Assembly (NCBI RefSeq): GCF_024363255.1
Contig: NZ_AP026070.1
Location: forward strand, 62,001-126,000
Direction: 5' to 3'
DNA: 64,000 nucleotides
DNA from: Shewanella sp. NFH-SH190041
GTDB lineage: Bacteria; Pseudomonadota; Gammaproteobacteria; Enterobacterales; Shewanellaceae
The notes under the pieces are model-generated. The model was not told where the DNA came from. It worked only from the letters and a program-made list of their open reading frames with translations, and ran no database searches. Numbering within the stretch: the first letter of the stretch is position 1; every line of letters begins with the position of its first letter. Made by a program: the position numbers and the translations under genes. Below are positions 18,056-27,308 of the stretch, one piece after another.

Positions 18056-18907
18056 ATGGCAAAAATCGTGTTGGTCGCCAATCTTAATTGCGACCGGATT
18101 TTACAGTTAGATAAGCCGTTACAGACAGGTGGTCGATTTCATTATGCCGATGGCGGACAGCGATTGGGCGGTGGTGGGGCCAATACCGGAATAGGCCTAG
18201 CCTGGGCGGGTCACCGGGTGGCATTGGTCAGTCAGGTTGGCCGGGATAAGACAGGTGATTGGTTGTTGGCTGAAGCCAGTACTCGCGGGTTGGATTGCCA
18301 TCTGGTGTCGCGTCGAGAAGGGAATACGTGTGAAATGTTGCTGGTGATGACGCCGGATGGCGAGCGTACCATTATTCGGCCCATGCGGCCGCTGTTTGAA
18401 TTACCTGCGCCGCCCCACTGGCCCCATTGGGATGTGTTATATATCAACTCATCTGCTCAAGGTGCTGTTAGCTGGGCAAAGACCGCATTGGACCATTGCC
18501 TCGTTGTCGCCCAGCTGGCGAAGGATGAACGGCTGCGCCCTTGCCATATCCTGCTGGCTTCAGAATCCGATTTAGCGGGGCGTTCAACATTGGCGCCTTG
18601 GGCATATGCTTTGCAGATTGCTGGAAAACAACTCGGTCATTTTATTGTGACTCGGGGCGCTAAGGGGGCGGATGTGTATACCGCTGATGGGCGTTGTCAG
18701 CATGTTGAAGCGGTGACGGCGAAGGTGAAAGATGCCACCGGCGCCGGAGATGCTTACGCTGCCGGATTAATTCATGGTTTGAGTCAGCAGCAGGACATTA
18801 TTGCAGCGATGGCGGAAGCCGCCCATTGGGGCGCATTGGCTGTTGCTTGTGACAGCTCTATTCCCGGTACTTCACTACAGCAGTATTTAGCTACAATCGC
18901 GGATTAA
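18056..18907 (+). CDS. PfkB-family carbohydrate kinase
   Basis: A 283-residue ribokinase-type kinase that would phosphorylate a sugar or nucleoside with ATP. The N-terminal GGGGANTGIGLAWAG matches the first PfkB signature, and DATGAGDAYAAG near residue 230 is the second signature with the catalytic Asp. FIVTRGAKGADVY precedes it, as in the family. The lid region is short and the substrate cannot be told from sequence. Its stop codon overlaps the stop of the convergent prepilin-like gene (TTAA at 18904-18907). Confidence 0.88.
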   Translation: MAKIVLVANLNCDRILQLDKPLQTGGRFHYADGGQRLGGGGANTGIGLAWAGHRVALVSQVGRDKTGDWLLAEASTRGLDCHLVSRREGNTCEMLLVMTPDGERTIIRPMRPLFELPAPPHWPHWDVLYINSSAQGAVSWAKTALDHCLVVAQLAKDERLRPCHILLASESDLAGRSTLAPWAYALQIAGKQLGHFIVTRGAKGADVYTADGRCQHVEAVTAKVKDATGAGDAYAAGLIHGLSQQQDIIAAMAEAAHWGALAVACDSSIPGTSLQQYLATIAD

Positions 18908-19614
18908 CAGCCTTGCACTTCGGCTAAAATTTCCGGTTTACGTTGTGGGCTGCGCATCGGCACCAGGGCATTGGTCCCTTTTACAATCCCTTGTGGTGGT
19001 GTAAAGCCGGGCAGCCGACACATAGGGATAAATTTCCCCAAATTGGCTTCGGTCAGGCTGGCACAAAATTGCGCCGCGGTGTCATCGTGTAGCCATTTGG
19101 GCAACCAAGAACCGTTGGCTAAGAGATTGTGAGAGATACGGTGCTTGTGCTTAGGCCAGTTATACAACACAAAACAGTGACGTTGCATCGCTGCGAGGAC
19201 TGCGGTATCTGAATTATCCCGGTAGACAGGATCTATCGGTTTATCGGTAAATACGGCAACGCCGCGCAGCAGATTATCTCCGGTATAAACATGCCAGAGT
19301 TGGGGCACGGGTAAAGTGCGATAAATCCCCTGATAGTTTGGTGTGGGATAACCATAACGCATGTTAACCCCATCAATGCGGCTGGCTTGGGAGGCCAGTT
19401 TCCCCTCGAGTAGTGCCTTGCCGTGCAAGATATCACTGGCATCATTCAAACTGGCTGCTAGGGACAGTAAGTCATTCTGACGGCCCTGAATATTGGGTGT
19501 CGACAGTTTAGGTAGCAGCAAAATGGCCAGTGACACAATAATAATCAGCACCATCACGATTTCGGTCAGGGTAAATCTACTCCTAGGGGCGATGGTGATC
19601 GATTTGACGGGCAT
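18904..19614 (-). CDS. Type IV prepilin-like protein with Arg in place of Gly at the cleavage site
   Basis: A 236-residue protein with an N-terminal prepilin-like segment, RFTLTEIVMVLIIIVSLAIL. Phe(+1) and Glu(+5) are as expected and a hydrophobic helix of about 20 residues follows, but the residue before the cleavage point is Arg (AGA) instead of the nearly invariant Gly. GGA to AGA is a single change. The rest is a globular region with several cysteines. I do not recognise a precise minor-pilin family. It is a lone gene, not part of a pilus cluster, and its 3' end overlaps the PfkB-type kinase gene. Without Gly(-1) the prepilin peptidase may not process it. Confidence 0.7.
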   Translation of the reverse strand: MPVKSITIAPRSRFTLTEIVMVLIIIVSLAILLLPKLSTPNIQGRQNDLLSLAASLNDASDILHGKALLEGKLASQASRIDGVNMRYGYPTPNYQGIYRTLPVPQLWHVYTGDNLLRGVAVFTDKPIDPVYRDNSDTAVLAAMQRHCFVLYNWPKHKHRISHNLLANGSWLPKWLHDDTAAQFCASLTEANLGKFIPMCRLPGFTPPQGIVKGTNALVPMRSPQRKPEILAEVQGC

Positions 19615-19829
19615 GATTGGGCATGTCTCAAGGTGGCTGAATGGGCGCAGATAGTAGCATTGGTATATGGGGGAAAAAGCCGCCTGCAGGTGAATCTTTC
19701 TTCACTCTGTTGTGCCTTAAGGGGGAATGTTTGCGAATGTTCTTTTCTAGAATGCTGAACTTTAATGAGTTTCAGTAAAAAAAAGAGTTAATTTAGCGCT
19801 TTTTGTCGCGTGACTGTCTTCAGTGTTTC

Positions 19830-19862
19830 TATCTGCCACATACGAAATGCATGTGGCAGATA
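19830..19862 (-). terminator. 12-bp hairpin after etfQO
   Basis: TATCTGCCACAT (19830-19841) pairs perfectly with ATGTGGCAGATA (19851-19862), 28 bases after the ETF-QO stop on the minus strand. There is no T-run, so it is a terminator or a 3'-end stabilising stem. Confidence 0.55.
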
Positions 19863-19890
19863 CGCCTGGATTGTTATTGTGGCTGCCGCA

Positions 19891-21540
19891 TTACATATTA
19901 GGATAATTAGGGCCGCCGCCCCCTTCTGGGGTTACCCAGGTGATATTTTGGCTCGGATCTTTGATATCGCAGGTTTTGCAGTGGATACAGTTTTGGCTGT
20001 TAATCACAAAGCGGGGGGTATCCCCGTCGCGCACAATTTCATACACGCCAGCCGGACAGTAGCGCTGGGCGGGCTCATCATAATCCGGTAGGTTGACCTG
20101 TAATGGAATGTCGGGATCTTGCAATTTCAGATGGCAAGGCTGATCTTCTTCATGATAAGTATTTGATAGATACACTGAAGACAGCCGGTCGAACGTCAGT
20201 TTGCCATCGGGTTTGGGGTAGTTTATCGGGCTAAATGCAGTGGCTTTGGCTAACTGAGCATAATCGGGCTTTTCATCTCGCAAGGTGAAAGGCAGTTTGC
20301 CCTTAAACCAGTTTTGATCGACAAAGTTAAATGCCCCGCCGAGCAGGGTACCGTATTTATGCAGCGCCGGGCCGAAATTTCGGGAGCGGTACAATTCATC
20401 ATGTAGCCAGCTCTGCTCCAGCCTATCTTGAAAACAGCTCAAGTCTTTGCCGCCTTCGACTCCAGCCAGTAAGGCTTCTGCCAAGGTTTCTGCGGCCACC
20501 ATGCCGCTTTTCATCGCAGTATGAGTGCCTTTGATCTTGGCAAAATTCAACGTGCCAGCATCACAGCCGATGATCAGGCCGCCGGGAAAACTCATTTTAG
20601 GTAGTGAGTTAAGCCCGCCTTTAGCGATGGCTCTGGCGCCGTAGGTTACCCGCTCCCCTCCGGCCAGATTGGCACTGATGATGGGATGGGTCTTATAGCG
20701 CTGAAATTCTTCGAACGGGCTTAAGTGAGGATTGCTGTAATTCAGATCAACAATCAAACCGACGACGACTTGATTGTTTTCTAGATGGTAAAGGAAGCCC
20801 CCGCCTGATGCGCCTTCTGTTAGCGGCCAGCCAGCAGTATGCACCACTTTACCAGGCTGATGGATATCATCAGGCACTTGCCATAGCTCTTTAAAACCTA
20901 AGCCGTAATGCTGTGGGGTTTTGCCATTATCCAGGTGGAACTGTTCAATCAGTTGTTTGCCTAGGTGACCACGACAGCCCTCGGCAAACACTGTGTATTT
21001 GGCATGCAGTTCCATACCGGGCATAAAACTGTCTTTCTCGTGCCCATCGGCTCCTACGCCCATATCGCCGATTAAAATGCCTTTGACGCTGCCATCTTCG
21101 TGGTACAAGAGTTCGCTGGCTGCAAAACCGGGGAAAATTTCTACCCCTAAGCTTTCTGCCTGCTCGGCTAACCAGCGACACAGATTGCCCACACTGACAA
21201 TGAAATTACCTTGATTGTGCATGGTTTTCGGTGTCAGGGATTCTGGCATCGCTCTGGCATCGGTAGCGGATTTAAACAGATAGATTTCATCATGGCTCAC
21301 CGGGGTTTTTAGCGGTGCGTCCAAATTATGCCAGTCGGGAAATAGCTCGGTCAGCACATCGGGCTCAAACACTGCCCCTGAGAGAATATGGGCACCGACT
21401 TCAGAGCCTTTTTCGACCACACATACACTGATTTCCTGGCCTGAATTGCGGGATATCTGCATCAGACGGCAGGCGCTGGCCAATCCGGCCGGCCCGGCGC
21501 CGACAATGACGACATCAAACTCCATTGATTCACGTTCCAT
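19891..21540 (-). CDS. Electron transfer flavoprotein-ubiquinone oxidoreductase
   Basis: A 549-residue membrane-associated FAD and [4Fe-4S] enzyme (ETF-QO) that passes electrons from reduced ETF, made in fatty-acid and amino-acid oxidation, to ubiquinone. The FAD-binding VIVGAGPAGLASA is at residues 9-21 and GLIIGCDAGTLN is the second FAD region. The C-terminal cluster cysteines are in NCIHCKTCDIKDP, followed by the typical EGGGGPNYPNM end. Length matches the family. The start at 21540 follows GGAG with about ten bases spacing. It is divergent from moaA. Confidence 0.95.
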   Translation of the reverse strand: MERESMEFDVVIVGAGPAGLASACRLMQISRNSGQEISVCVVEKGSEVGAHILSGAVFEPDVLTELFPDWHNLDAPLKTPVSHDEIYLFKSATDARAMPESLTPKTMHNQGNFIVSVGNLCRWLAEQAESLGVEIFPGFAASELLYHEDGSVKGILIGDMGVGADGHEKDSFMPGMELHAKYTVFAEGCRGHLGKQLIEQFHLDNGKTPQHYGLGFKELWQVPDDIHQPGKVVHTAGWPLTEGASGGGFLYHLENNQVVVGLIVDLNYSNPHLSPFEEFQRYKTHPIISANLAGGERVTYGARAIAKGGLNSLPKMSFPGGLIIGCDAGTLNFAKIKGTHTAMKSGMVAAETLAEALLAGVEGGKDLSCFQDRLEQSWLHDELYRSRNFGPALHKYGTLLGGAFNFVDQNWFKGKLPFTLRDEKPDYAQLAKATAFSPINYPKPDGKLTFDRLSSVYLSNTYHEEDQPCHLKLQDPDIPLQVNLPDYDEPAQRYCPAGVYEIVRDGDTPRFVINSQNCIHCKTCDIKDPSQNITWVTPEGGGGPNYPNM

Positions 21541-21778
21541 CTGTACTTCACTCCTTTAAAGCCCGCTCTGGCTGTTGGGATTATTCTGATGCCAGACAAG
21601 GGATTAATAATGCCAAATACCTTACCTGAAAATGGTGTTATGTCACAGTGTTGGGCAATGTGCGGCAGGTTTAAAATTTTATTTTGTAGTGGTGAGCAAT
21701 ATCACAATAAATTAATGAGATAGGGGGTATACGCGAAAAAATCCGGTGGAATTGTGTTATTGCAGCAGTTTTTACGCA

Positions 21779-21784
21779 TATAAT
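21779..21784 (+). promoter_or_regulatory. Candidate -10 box of the moa-mod operon
   Basis: A consensus TATAAT lies 13 bases before the structured leader of moaA. The -35 element is not clear. Start of transcription near 21790 would fit the leader beginning at about 21793. Confidence 0.5.
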
Positions 21785-21796
21785 GACACATTGACG

Positions 21797-21878
21797 GTTC
21801 TCCGAGCTTTTTACCCTACGTCACGCATGATACGGGTACTTAGCCGTGGTAATAACGCCACTGGGGTGAAGGAAGAAA
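21797..21878 (+). ncRNA. Moco-type riboswitch leader upstream of moaA
   Basis: The leader can fold as a closed multi-stem domain. TTCTCC (21798-21803) pairs with GGAAGAA (21871-21877) with one bulged A, TACCC (21812-21816) with GGGTA (21834-21838), and GTGG (21846-21849) with CCAC (21858-21861), extended past a bulge by CC/GG. Conserved-looking CTCCGAGC and CCACTGGGG segments and the position before moaA fit the molybdenum/tungsten cofactor RNA motif of gammaproteobacteria. The assignment is from memory of that motif and not from a covariance search. Confidence 0.6.
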
Positions 21879-21910
21879 TGACTTTGCCTCCCGTGTTTGG
21901 AAAGGTGATC

Positions 21911-22891
21911 ATGTCCCAGCTTCAAGATGATTTCGGCCGAAAATTTCATTATTTGCGGATGTCGGTAACTGACGTCTGTAACTTCAAATGCAGCTATTGC
22001 CTGCCTGATGGCTACCGCCCCGACGGTAAACCTAAATTTCTGGATCTCAATGAAATTGAGAACCTAGTGTCTGCTTTTGCCAAAGTGGGAACCCGCAAGG
22101 TACGTATTACCGGTGGAGAGCCCAGCCTGCGCAAAGATTTTACCGATATCATTCGTATTGTTGCGGCTAACTCAGATATCCATACTTTAGCGACGACCAC
22201 TAACGGCTATCGTCTCGAGCAGTCGGCTCAGGAATGGTATGACGCCGGGTTACGTCGGATTAATGTCTCTGTGGATAGCCTAGATCCACGCATGTTTTAT
22301 CAGATCACCGGTGAGAATAAATTCGACAAGGTGATGCGTGGGATCGATGCGGCACTGGAAGCCGGTTTTGAGCGGGTTAAAGTGAATGCTGTCCTGCTCA
22401 AAGGGTTGAACGATAAAGATTTACCGCGTTTTCTGCACTGGATCAAAAACACGCCGATTGATTTGCGCTTTATTGAGCTGATGGAAACCGGGCTGGGGCG
22501 GGATTATTTTCAAGCCCACCATCTGGCTGGCGCGGATATTCGTACCGGCTTGCTTAATGACGGTTGGCAGCGTGATGCCAGCGGAGCCGAAGATGGCCCA
22601 GCGCAGAACTTTAGCCACCCGGATTACCAGGGCCGTATCGGACTGATTATGCCGTACGAACAGAATTTTTGTGCCAGCTGTAATCGTTTGCGGGTTTCGG
22701 CAAAAGGTAAACTGCACCTGTGCTTGTTCACTGAATCTGGGGTTGACCTACGAGACTTACTGCAGTCACCTCAGCAGCAGGGTGAGTTAATCGAACGACT
22801 GCAACAACAGCTGCATCATAAAAAAGCAACGCATTTTCTGCATCAGGGCGTGACAGGTGTGACCCAACACCTGGCCTCCATCGGTGGCTGA
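21911..22891 (+). CDS. moaA: GTP 3',8-cyclase, molybdopterin biosynthesis
   Basis: A 326-residue radical SAM enzyme for the first step of molybdopterin synthesis, the rearrangement of GTP with MoaC to cyclic pyranopterin phosphate. The N-terminal cluster motif is CNFKCSYC after [17 protein letters not shown] and [16 protein letters not shown] with the second cluster cysteines (CASCNRLR) follow. The C-terminus ends SIGG, and the Gly-Gly tail is functional in MoaA. ATG 21911 is chosen because it matches the family N-terminus and has GGAAAGG upstream; an earlier in-frame start at 21746 lies in the riboswitch leader. It is the first gene of the moaABCDE-modABC operon. Confidence 0.96.
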   Translation: MSQLQDDFGRKFHYLRMSVTDVCNFKCSYCLPDGYRPDGKPKFLDLNEIENLVSAFAKVGTRKVRITGGEPSLRKDFTDIIRIVAANSDIHTLATTTNGYRLEQSAQEWYDAGLRRINVSVDSLDPRMFYQITGENKFDKVMRGIDAALEAGFERVKVNAVLLKGLNDKDLPRFLHWIKNTPIDLRFIELMETGLGRDYFQAHHLAGADIRTGLLNDGWQRDASGAEDGPAQNFSHPDYQGRIGLIMPYEQNFCASCNRLRVSAKGKLHLCLFTESGVDLRDLLQSPQQQGELIERLQQQLHHKKATHFLHQGVTGVTQHLASIGG

Positions 22892-22950
22892 TGTCAGCCA
22901 CCCTCCGGACACCGCAACAGGCCCGGCCCTGATTTTTTACAGGACGCATT

Positions 22951-23472
22951 ATGGGACATTGTAAACAAAGCCAATTTCAGCCACTGAATATTGCTGTTCT
23001 CACCGTATCTGATAGTCGCACTGCTGAGGATGACACCTCGGGACAATTTTTAGTGGATGCGCTGACGCAAGTTGGCCATCAACTGGTTGATCGTCGTTTA
23101 ATTAAAGATGACAAATACCTGATCCGCAGCGTGATATCCCAATGGATTGTTGACCCTAACGTACAGGTTGTGATCAGTACCGGAGGGACAGGCTTCACCG
23201 CTAAAAACATGGTGCCGGAAGCGGTGAGCGTATTATTTGATCGCAGTGTGGAAGGCTTTGGTGAACTGTTTCGCCACTTGAGTTATTTGGAGCTAGGGAC
23301 CTCCACCGTACAGTCCCGCGCACTGGGTGGGCTGGCCAATGGGACTGGTATCTTTTGTCTGCCCGGTTCAACCGGGGCTTGTCGCACGGGTTGGCAGATC
23401 CTCAGTGAACAGCTGGATGCTCGCCAACGCCCCTGTAACTTTGTTTCCCATCTTAAAAAATTGACTGCTTAA
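22951..23472 (+). CDS. moaB: Molybdenum cofactor biosynthesis protein MoaB (molybdopterin adenylyltransferase family)
   Basis: A 173-residue MoaB/Mog-type protein that binds molybdopterin and, in this family, adenylates it or helps downstream steps. NIAVLTVSDSRTAEDDTSG opens the fold, STGGTGFTAKNMVPEA is the signature loop, and FCLPGSTGACRTGW is the second binding segment. Length agrees with MoaB rather than with the shorter E. coli Mog N-terminus. It sits between moaA and moaC in the same operon. Confidence 0.93.
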   Translation: MGHCKQSQFQPLNIAVLTVSDSRTAEDDTSGQFLVDALTQVGHQLVDRRLIKDDKYLIRSVISQWIVDPNVQVVISTGGTGFTAKNMVPEAVSVLFDRSVEGFGELFRHLSYLELGTSTVQSRALGGLANGTGIFCLPGSTGACRTGWQILSEQLDARQRPCNFVSHLKKLTA

Positions 23473-23488
23473 TATCTAAGGTAATCTG

Positions 23489-23965
23489 ATGAGCCAAGCT
23501 TTTACCCATATTAATGCTGACGGCAACGCCCATATGGTGGACGTGACCGATAAGCAGATCACCGAACGCGAAGCCCGGGCTGAAGCCTTTATCAATATGG
23601 CTCCGGCAACACTGGCCATGATTATGAGTGGTAGCCACCACAAGGGTGATGTATTTGCCACTGCCCGTATTGCCGGTATTCAAGCCGCCAAACGTACCTC
23701 AGATTTGATCCCTTTGTGCCACCCGTTGATGTTGACCAAGGTAGAGGTGGATCTTGAAGCGCAAGTTGAGCATAACCGGGTGCGCATTACCTCTCTATGC
23801 AAATTAGCCGGTAAGACTGGGGTTGAAATGGAAGCTCTGACTGCAGCGTCTGTGGCAGCATTGACCATCTACGATATGTGTAAAGCGGTGCAGAAAGATA
23901 TGGTGATTTCACAGGTTCGCCTACTGGAAAAGCGCGGCGGTAAATCAGGCCACTTTAAGGTATAA
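23489..23965 (+). CDS. moaC: Cyclic pyranopterin monophosphate synthase accessory protein
   Basis: A 158-residue MoaC, which acts after MoaA to make cyclic pyranopterin phosphate. Seen are [15 protein letters not shown] near the start, the [15 protein letters not shown] active-site region, [20 protein letters not shown] and the KSGH end, all standard for MoaC. The ATG follows TAAGGT and is 17 bases after the moaB stop. Confidence 0.96.
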   Translation: MSQAFTHINADGNAHMVDVTDKQITEREARAEAFINMAPATLAMIMSGSHHKGDVFATARIAGIQAAKRTSDLIPLCHPLMLTKVEVDLEAQVEHNRVRITSLCKLAGKTGVEMEALTAASVAALTIYDMCKAVQKDMVISQVRLLEKRGGKSGHFKV

Positions 23966-23974
23966 GGTAGACGT

Positions 23975-24226
23975 ATGATTAATGTATTGTTTTTCGCTCA
24001 GGTACGGGAGTTACTGGGCACTGCCAAATTAGATGTGGCTATCAATGATAATCTGACCACCACAGAGGCGTTGCGTGCGCAACTGGCCGCTCAAGATGAA
24101 AAGTGGGCCCGGGTGATGGCCAGTGATAAATTGTTGGTGGCCGTTAACCAGACTATCAGTAGCTGGGATGCCGCCATTAAAGACGGCGACGAAGTGGCCT
24201 TTTTCCCACCGGTAACCGGAGGTTAA
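23975..24226 (+). CDS. moaD: Molybdopterin synthase sulfur-carrier subunit
   Basis: An 83-residue ubiquitin-like protein ending FFPPVTGG. The C-terminal Gly-Gly is adenylated by MoeB (gene at 31327) and carries the thiocarboxylate used to insert sulfur into the pterin. It is ten bases after moaC and two bases before moaE, so translation is probably coupled with that of its partner MoaE. Confidence 0.95.
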   Translation: MINVLFFAQVRELLGTAKLDVAINDNLTTTEALRAQLAAQDEKWARVMASDKLLVAVNQTISSWDAAIKDGDEVAFFPPVTGG

Positions 24227-24228
24227 CC

Positions 24229-24684
24229 ATGATTCGGGTTCAAACCCAAGATTTTGATGTTCCAGCAGAGTATGCCCGCATTGCCACCGATAATAGTGAC
24301 GGAGCTGTGGTGACTTTTGTTGGTAAGGTGCGGGACTTTAATGATGGCAGCAGTGTAACGGATCTGACGCTGGAGCATTATCCGGGGATGACGGAGTCCG
24401 TGTTGCAGCAGATTGAGACCCAAGCTCGGGAGCGTTGGCCGCTAAATCATGTCACTATCATCCACCGCGTGGGAACAATGGCATTGGGTGAGCAGATTGT
24501 CTTTATTGGCGTCTCCAGTGCACATCGTAAAGCCGCATTTGCTGCCTGTGAGTTTTTGATCGACTTTTTGAAAACCAAGGCGCCGTTTTGGAAGTTGGAA
24601 GGTGGTCATGCCGGTCAGCATTGGGTTGAAGCGAAGGACAGCGATGAGCAGGCTGCGCGGATGTGGGAGCCTGACGCCCAGTGA
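24229..24684 (+). CDS. moaE: Molybdopterin synthase catalytic subunit
   Basis: A 151-residue catalytic half of molybdopterin synthase. It has VTFVGKVRDFNDG, LTLEHYPGMTE, the HRVGTMALGE region and the basic KTKAPFWKLE segment near the C-terminus with the catalytic lysines. Length is usual. It overlaps the modA start by four bases. Confidence 0.95.
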   Translation: MIRVQTQDFDVPAEYARIATDNSDGAVVTFVGKVRDFNDGSSVTDLTLEHYPGMTESVLQQIETQARERWPLNHVTIIHRVGTMALGEQIVFIGVSSAHRKAAFAACEFLIDFLKTKAPFWKLEGGHAGQHWVEAKDSDEQAARMWEPDAQ

Positions 24685-25553
24685 TACTGACTATGCTGCG
24701 TCGGTCGTTGAGGCTGAGTTTGCTGCCACTGACACTGTGTTTAATGTTATTGGCTTTATTATTGCCCCAGCCGGTACGCGCGGCAGAGATTCCGGTGATC
24801 GCCGCGGCATCTAATATTAAATTTGCCTTGGATGATATCGCCAAGCTCTTTTATCAACAGACCGGCCAGCGGGTACGCATTTCCTATGGTTCATCAGGTA
24901 ACTTTGTGGCGCAAATTCGCCATGGTGCGCCTTTTGAACTGTTTTTATCTGCTGATGTTCGCTATATCCATCAATTACAGCAATTGAAACTGGTACAGGG
25001 GTCGCCGGTACTTTATGCCGTGGGACGACTCGCTTTGGTTGCGCCTAAACACGGAACATTGCAATTGACGCCGGATCTATCAGGCGTCAAGGCGCTGTTA
25101 CAGCAAGGGCAACTAAAGCGGTTCGCTATCGCGAATCCTGAGCACGCCCCTTATGGTGAACGCGCACAGGAATATCTACAGCATTTTGGTTTGTGGCAGG
25201 ATATTAAACCCCATCTCATCTATGGCGAAAACGTTTCCCAAGCGGCGCAGTTTGCCATCAGTGGCTCTACTGCCGGGGGAATTGTCGCTCTGTCTTTGGT
25301 GAAAGCACCGCAGTTTGCCGCTCGCGCCAATTATATTGCGCTACCTCAGGTACTTCATGGTCCGTTGGATCAAGATATGGTGCTGTTGCCGAAAGCTGGC
25401 CCCGTGGCTAAAGCTTTTTTCCGCTTTATTCTTTCTGAGCCAGCCAGGCAGATTTTTACCCGTTATGGCTTTGGTTTGCCTGCAGCCCCTGCAATTGAGG
25501 GTTCTACGGCCCCGTTATCCACTGAGCTGCAATCACAGGTATCCCAGCCATGA
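24681..25553 (+). CDS. modA: Molybdate ABC transporter, periplasmic binding protein
   Basis: A 290-residue binding protein for molybdate/tungstate. The signal peptide has RRSLRLS followed by a long hydrophobic core and a probable cleavage after PVRAA. The mature part begins IPVIAAASNIKFALDDIA, and YGSSGNFVAQI and DQDMVLLPKAG are family segments. The start is either GTG 24681, overlapping the moaE stop as GTGA, or ATG 24693; both keep the signal peptide. Direct coupling of uptake genes to moa biosynthesis in one operon is the notable feature. Confidence 0.93.
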   Translation: MILTMLRRSLRLSLLPLTLCLMLLALLLPQPVRAAEIPVIAAASNIKFALDDIAKLFYQQTGQRVRISYGSSGNFVAQIRHGAPFELFLSADVRYIHQLQQLKLVQGSPVLYAVGRLALVAPKHGTLQLTPDLSGVKALLQQGQLKRFAIANPEHAPYGERAQEYLQHFGLWQDIKPHLIYGENVSQAAQFAISGSTAGGIVALSLVKAPQFAARANYIALPQVLHGPLDQDMVLLPKAGPVAKAFFRFILSEPARQIFTRYGFGLPAAPAIEGSTAPLSTELQSQVSQP

Positions 25554-26224
25554 TGGATTGGCAGGCGCTGTGGTTATCAGTCAAATTAAGCTGTATTACC
25601 GTGTTGGTATTGCTGCCGCTGTCCGTGTTTGCTGGCCGCGCTTTAGCCTATCGTCATTTTCGCGGTAAATCTTGGGTTGAAGCGCTGATTATGGTGCCGT
25701 TGGTACTGCCTCCTACTGTGATTGGTTACTACCTGTTGGTGGGGTTAGGCAATGACAGCATGTTAGGCAGGCTGGCAGAGCAGTTATTCGGGCAGCAGTT
25801 GGTGTTTCATTTCTCTGGTCTGGTGCTGGCCTCAGTCATTGTGAATATCCCCTTTGCGGTGCAACCTGTGCAGCGGGCATTTGAAGGGATTCCGGCGGAT
25901 ATCCGCGATGCTGCTGCATGCTGTGGTATGTCCCGTTGGCAAACTTTGTGGCGGATTGAACTGCCCATGGTCTGGCCTGGGGTACTGACCGCATTAGTTT
26001 TATGTTTCTCCCATGTGTTAGGAGAGTTCGGTGTAGTCCTGATGATGGGCGGCAATATTGCCGGTGAGACTAAGACCATTTCTATCGCTATCTATGACAG
26101 TGTGCAGGCCTTTGATTTTGATGGGGCCGGTATGATGTCTTTGGTGTTGTTGCTATTTGCGGTGACCACCTTGGCGCTGACGACCGGATTATCTCGCCGG
26201 GTTGGAGTGCGCCATGACCGCTGA
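25550..26224 (+). CDS. modB: Molybdate ABC transporter permease
   Basis: A 224-residue inner-membrane permease with about five helices and the ABC-binding EAA loop around DAAACCGMSRWQTLWRIELP. LVLPPTVIGYYLL near the N-terminus is typical of ModB. It starts at ATG 25550, overlapping the modA stop as ATGA, and overlaps modC by eleven bases. Confidence 0.94.
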   Translation: MMDWQALWLSVKLSCITVLVLLPLSVFAGRALAYRHFRGKSWVEALIMVPLVLPPTVIGYYLLVGLGNDSMLGRLAEQLFGQQLVFHFSGLVLASVIVNIPFAVQPVQRAFEGIPADIRDAAACCGMSRWQTLWRIELPMVWPGVLTALVLCFSHVLGEFGVVLMMGGNIAGETKTISIAIYDSVQAFDFDGAGMMSLVLLLFAVTTLALTTGLSRRVGVRHDR

Positions 26225-27308
26225 TCTACTGTGCCGCATCCAGCAGGTTGCCCCCGTGCCCATTAACGCAGAATTTCGTTGTCGTGCCGGGGAAGTCTTA
26301 GCGGTTGTTGGGCCGTCCGGTGGCGGCAAAACCACCTTATTACGCATGATTGCCGGTCTGACCAAGCCTAGCGGTGGCGAGATTAGTTGTGGTGGCCAGC
26401 ACTGGTTTGGCGAGGGTATCTGTTTATCACCACAGCAGCGTCATATTGGCTATGTGCCACAGCACTTTGGCTTGTTTCCCCATTTAACCGCTTTGCAGAA
26501 TGTGATGAGCGCACTGGATCATATCCCAGCCGGGCAGCGTGAAGCGCGGGCATTAGATTGGTTGGAGCGGGTGAATCTGCACGGTTTACCAGCCCGTCGT
26601 CCGGCACAGTTGTCCGGTGGCCAGCGCCAGCGGGTTGCACTGGCTCGGGCATTGGCTCGAGAACCGGCGGCTCTATTGTTAGATGAGCCATTTTCAGCGG
26701 TGGATCGGGAAACCCGGGAGCGGCTTTATCTGGAATTAGCTCGCTTGAAAAGCCAATTATCCATTCCCGTTATTATGGTTACCCATGATCTTAATGAAGC
26801 CCTGTTGCTGGCTGACAGCATGATATTGCTCAGTCAGGGACAGATGCTACAACAAGGGCGCCCTCGAGATGTTCTGGCTCGACCACGAAATGAAGCGGTT
26901 GCCCGGCAAATGGGGCTGCGCAATCTATTTGATGCCCATATTGTCGCAAGAGATGAAGCGCAACAAATCACTTGGTTGAAAATGGGAGAGATCTTAATCG
27001 CCAGTGACTGCGATACTCCGCAGCCGATTGGGGCAAAAGTGCGCTGGGTGATCCCTAATCAGGGCATACGGTTTAATGCCATCAGTAGTGGTCGACTATG
27101 TCGTAGTTTTAACAAACTGGACGTCACGGTTGAATCTATGTTGGTGATGGGAGAGTCAGCCCGCTTAGTATGTTGTATAGCAGGAGTTGAGGCACGTCTT
27201 AATACCGAGGTACCTGTTTATTTAGCAGAAAAACTCGGGTTGGCTGAAGGGGTTAAAACCAGCGTGGCACTCAAATCAGAGCAGATCCATATCCTCGAAT
27301 CTAACTGA
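26214..27308 (+). CDS. modC: Molybdate ABC transporter ATP-binding protein
   Basis: A 364-residue ATPase that powers molybdate uptake. Walker A is GPSGGGKTT, the ABC signature is LSGGQRQRVALARAL, Walker B is LLLDEPFSAVD, and the H-loop is VTHD. The C-terminal third resembles the oxyanion-sensing TOBE domain. ATG 26214 is chosen over the TTG at 26202. It is the last gene of the molybdenum operon, followed by a 131-base spacer. Confidence 0.94.
   Translation: MTADLLCRIQQVAPVPINAEFRCRAGEVLAVVGPSGGGKTTLLRMIAGLTKPSGGEISCGGQHWFGEGICLSPQQRHIGYVPQHFGLFPHLTALQNVMSALDHIPAGQREARALDWLERVNLHGLPARRPAQLSGGQRQRVALARALAREPAALLLDEPFSAVDRETRERLYLELARLKSQLSIPVIMVTHDLNEALLLADSMILLSQGQMLQQGRPRDVLARPRNEAVARQMGLRNLFDAHIVARDEAQQITWLKMGEILIASDCDTPQPIGAKVRWVIPNQGIRFNAISSGRLCRSFNKLDVTVESMLVMGESARLVCCIAGVEARLNTEVPVYLAEKLGLAEGVKTSVALKSEQIHILESN

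Noticed and set aside
21746-21910. 55-residue N-terminal extension of moaA
   Set aside because: It would translate the riboswitch-like leader; the family start and ribosome site are at 21911.
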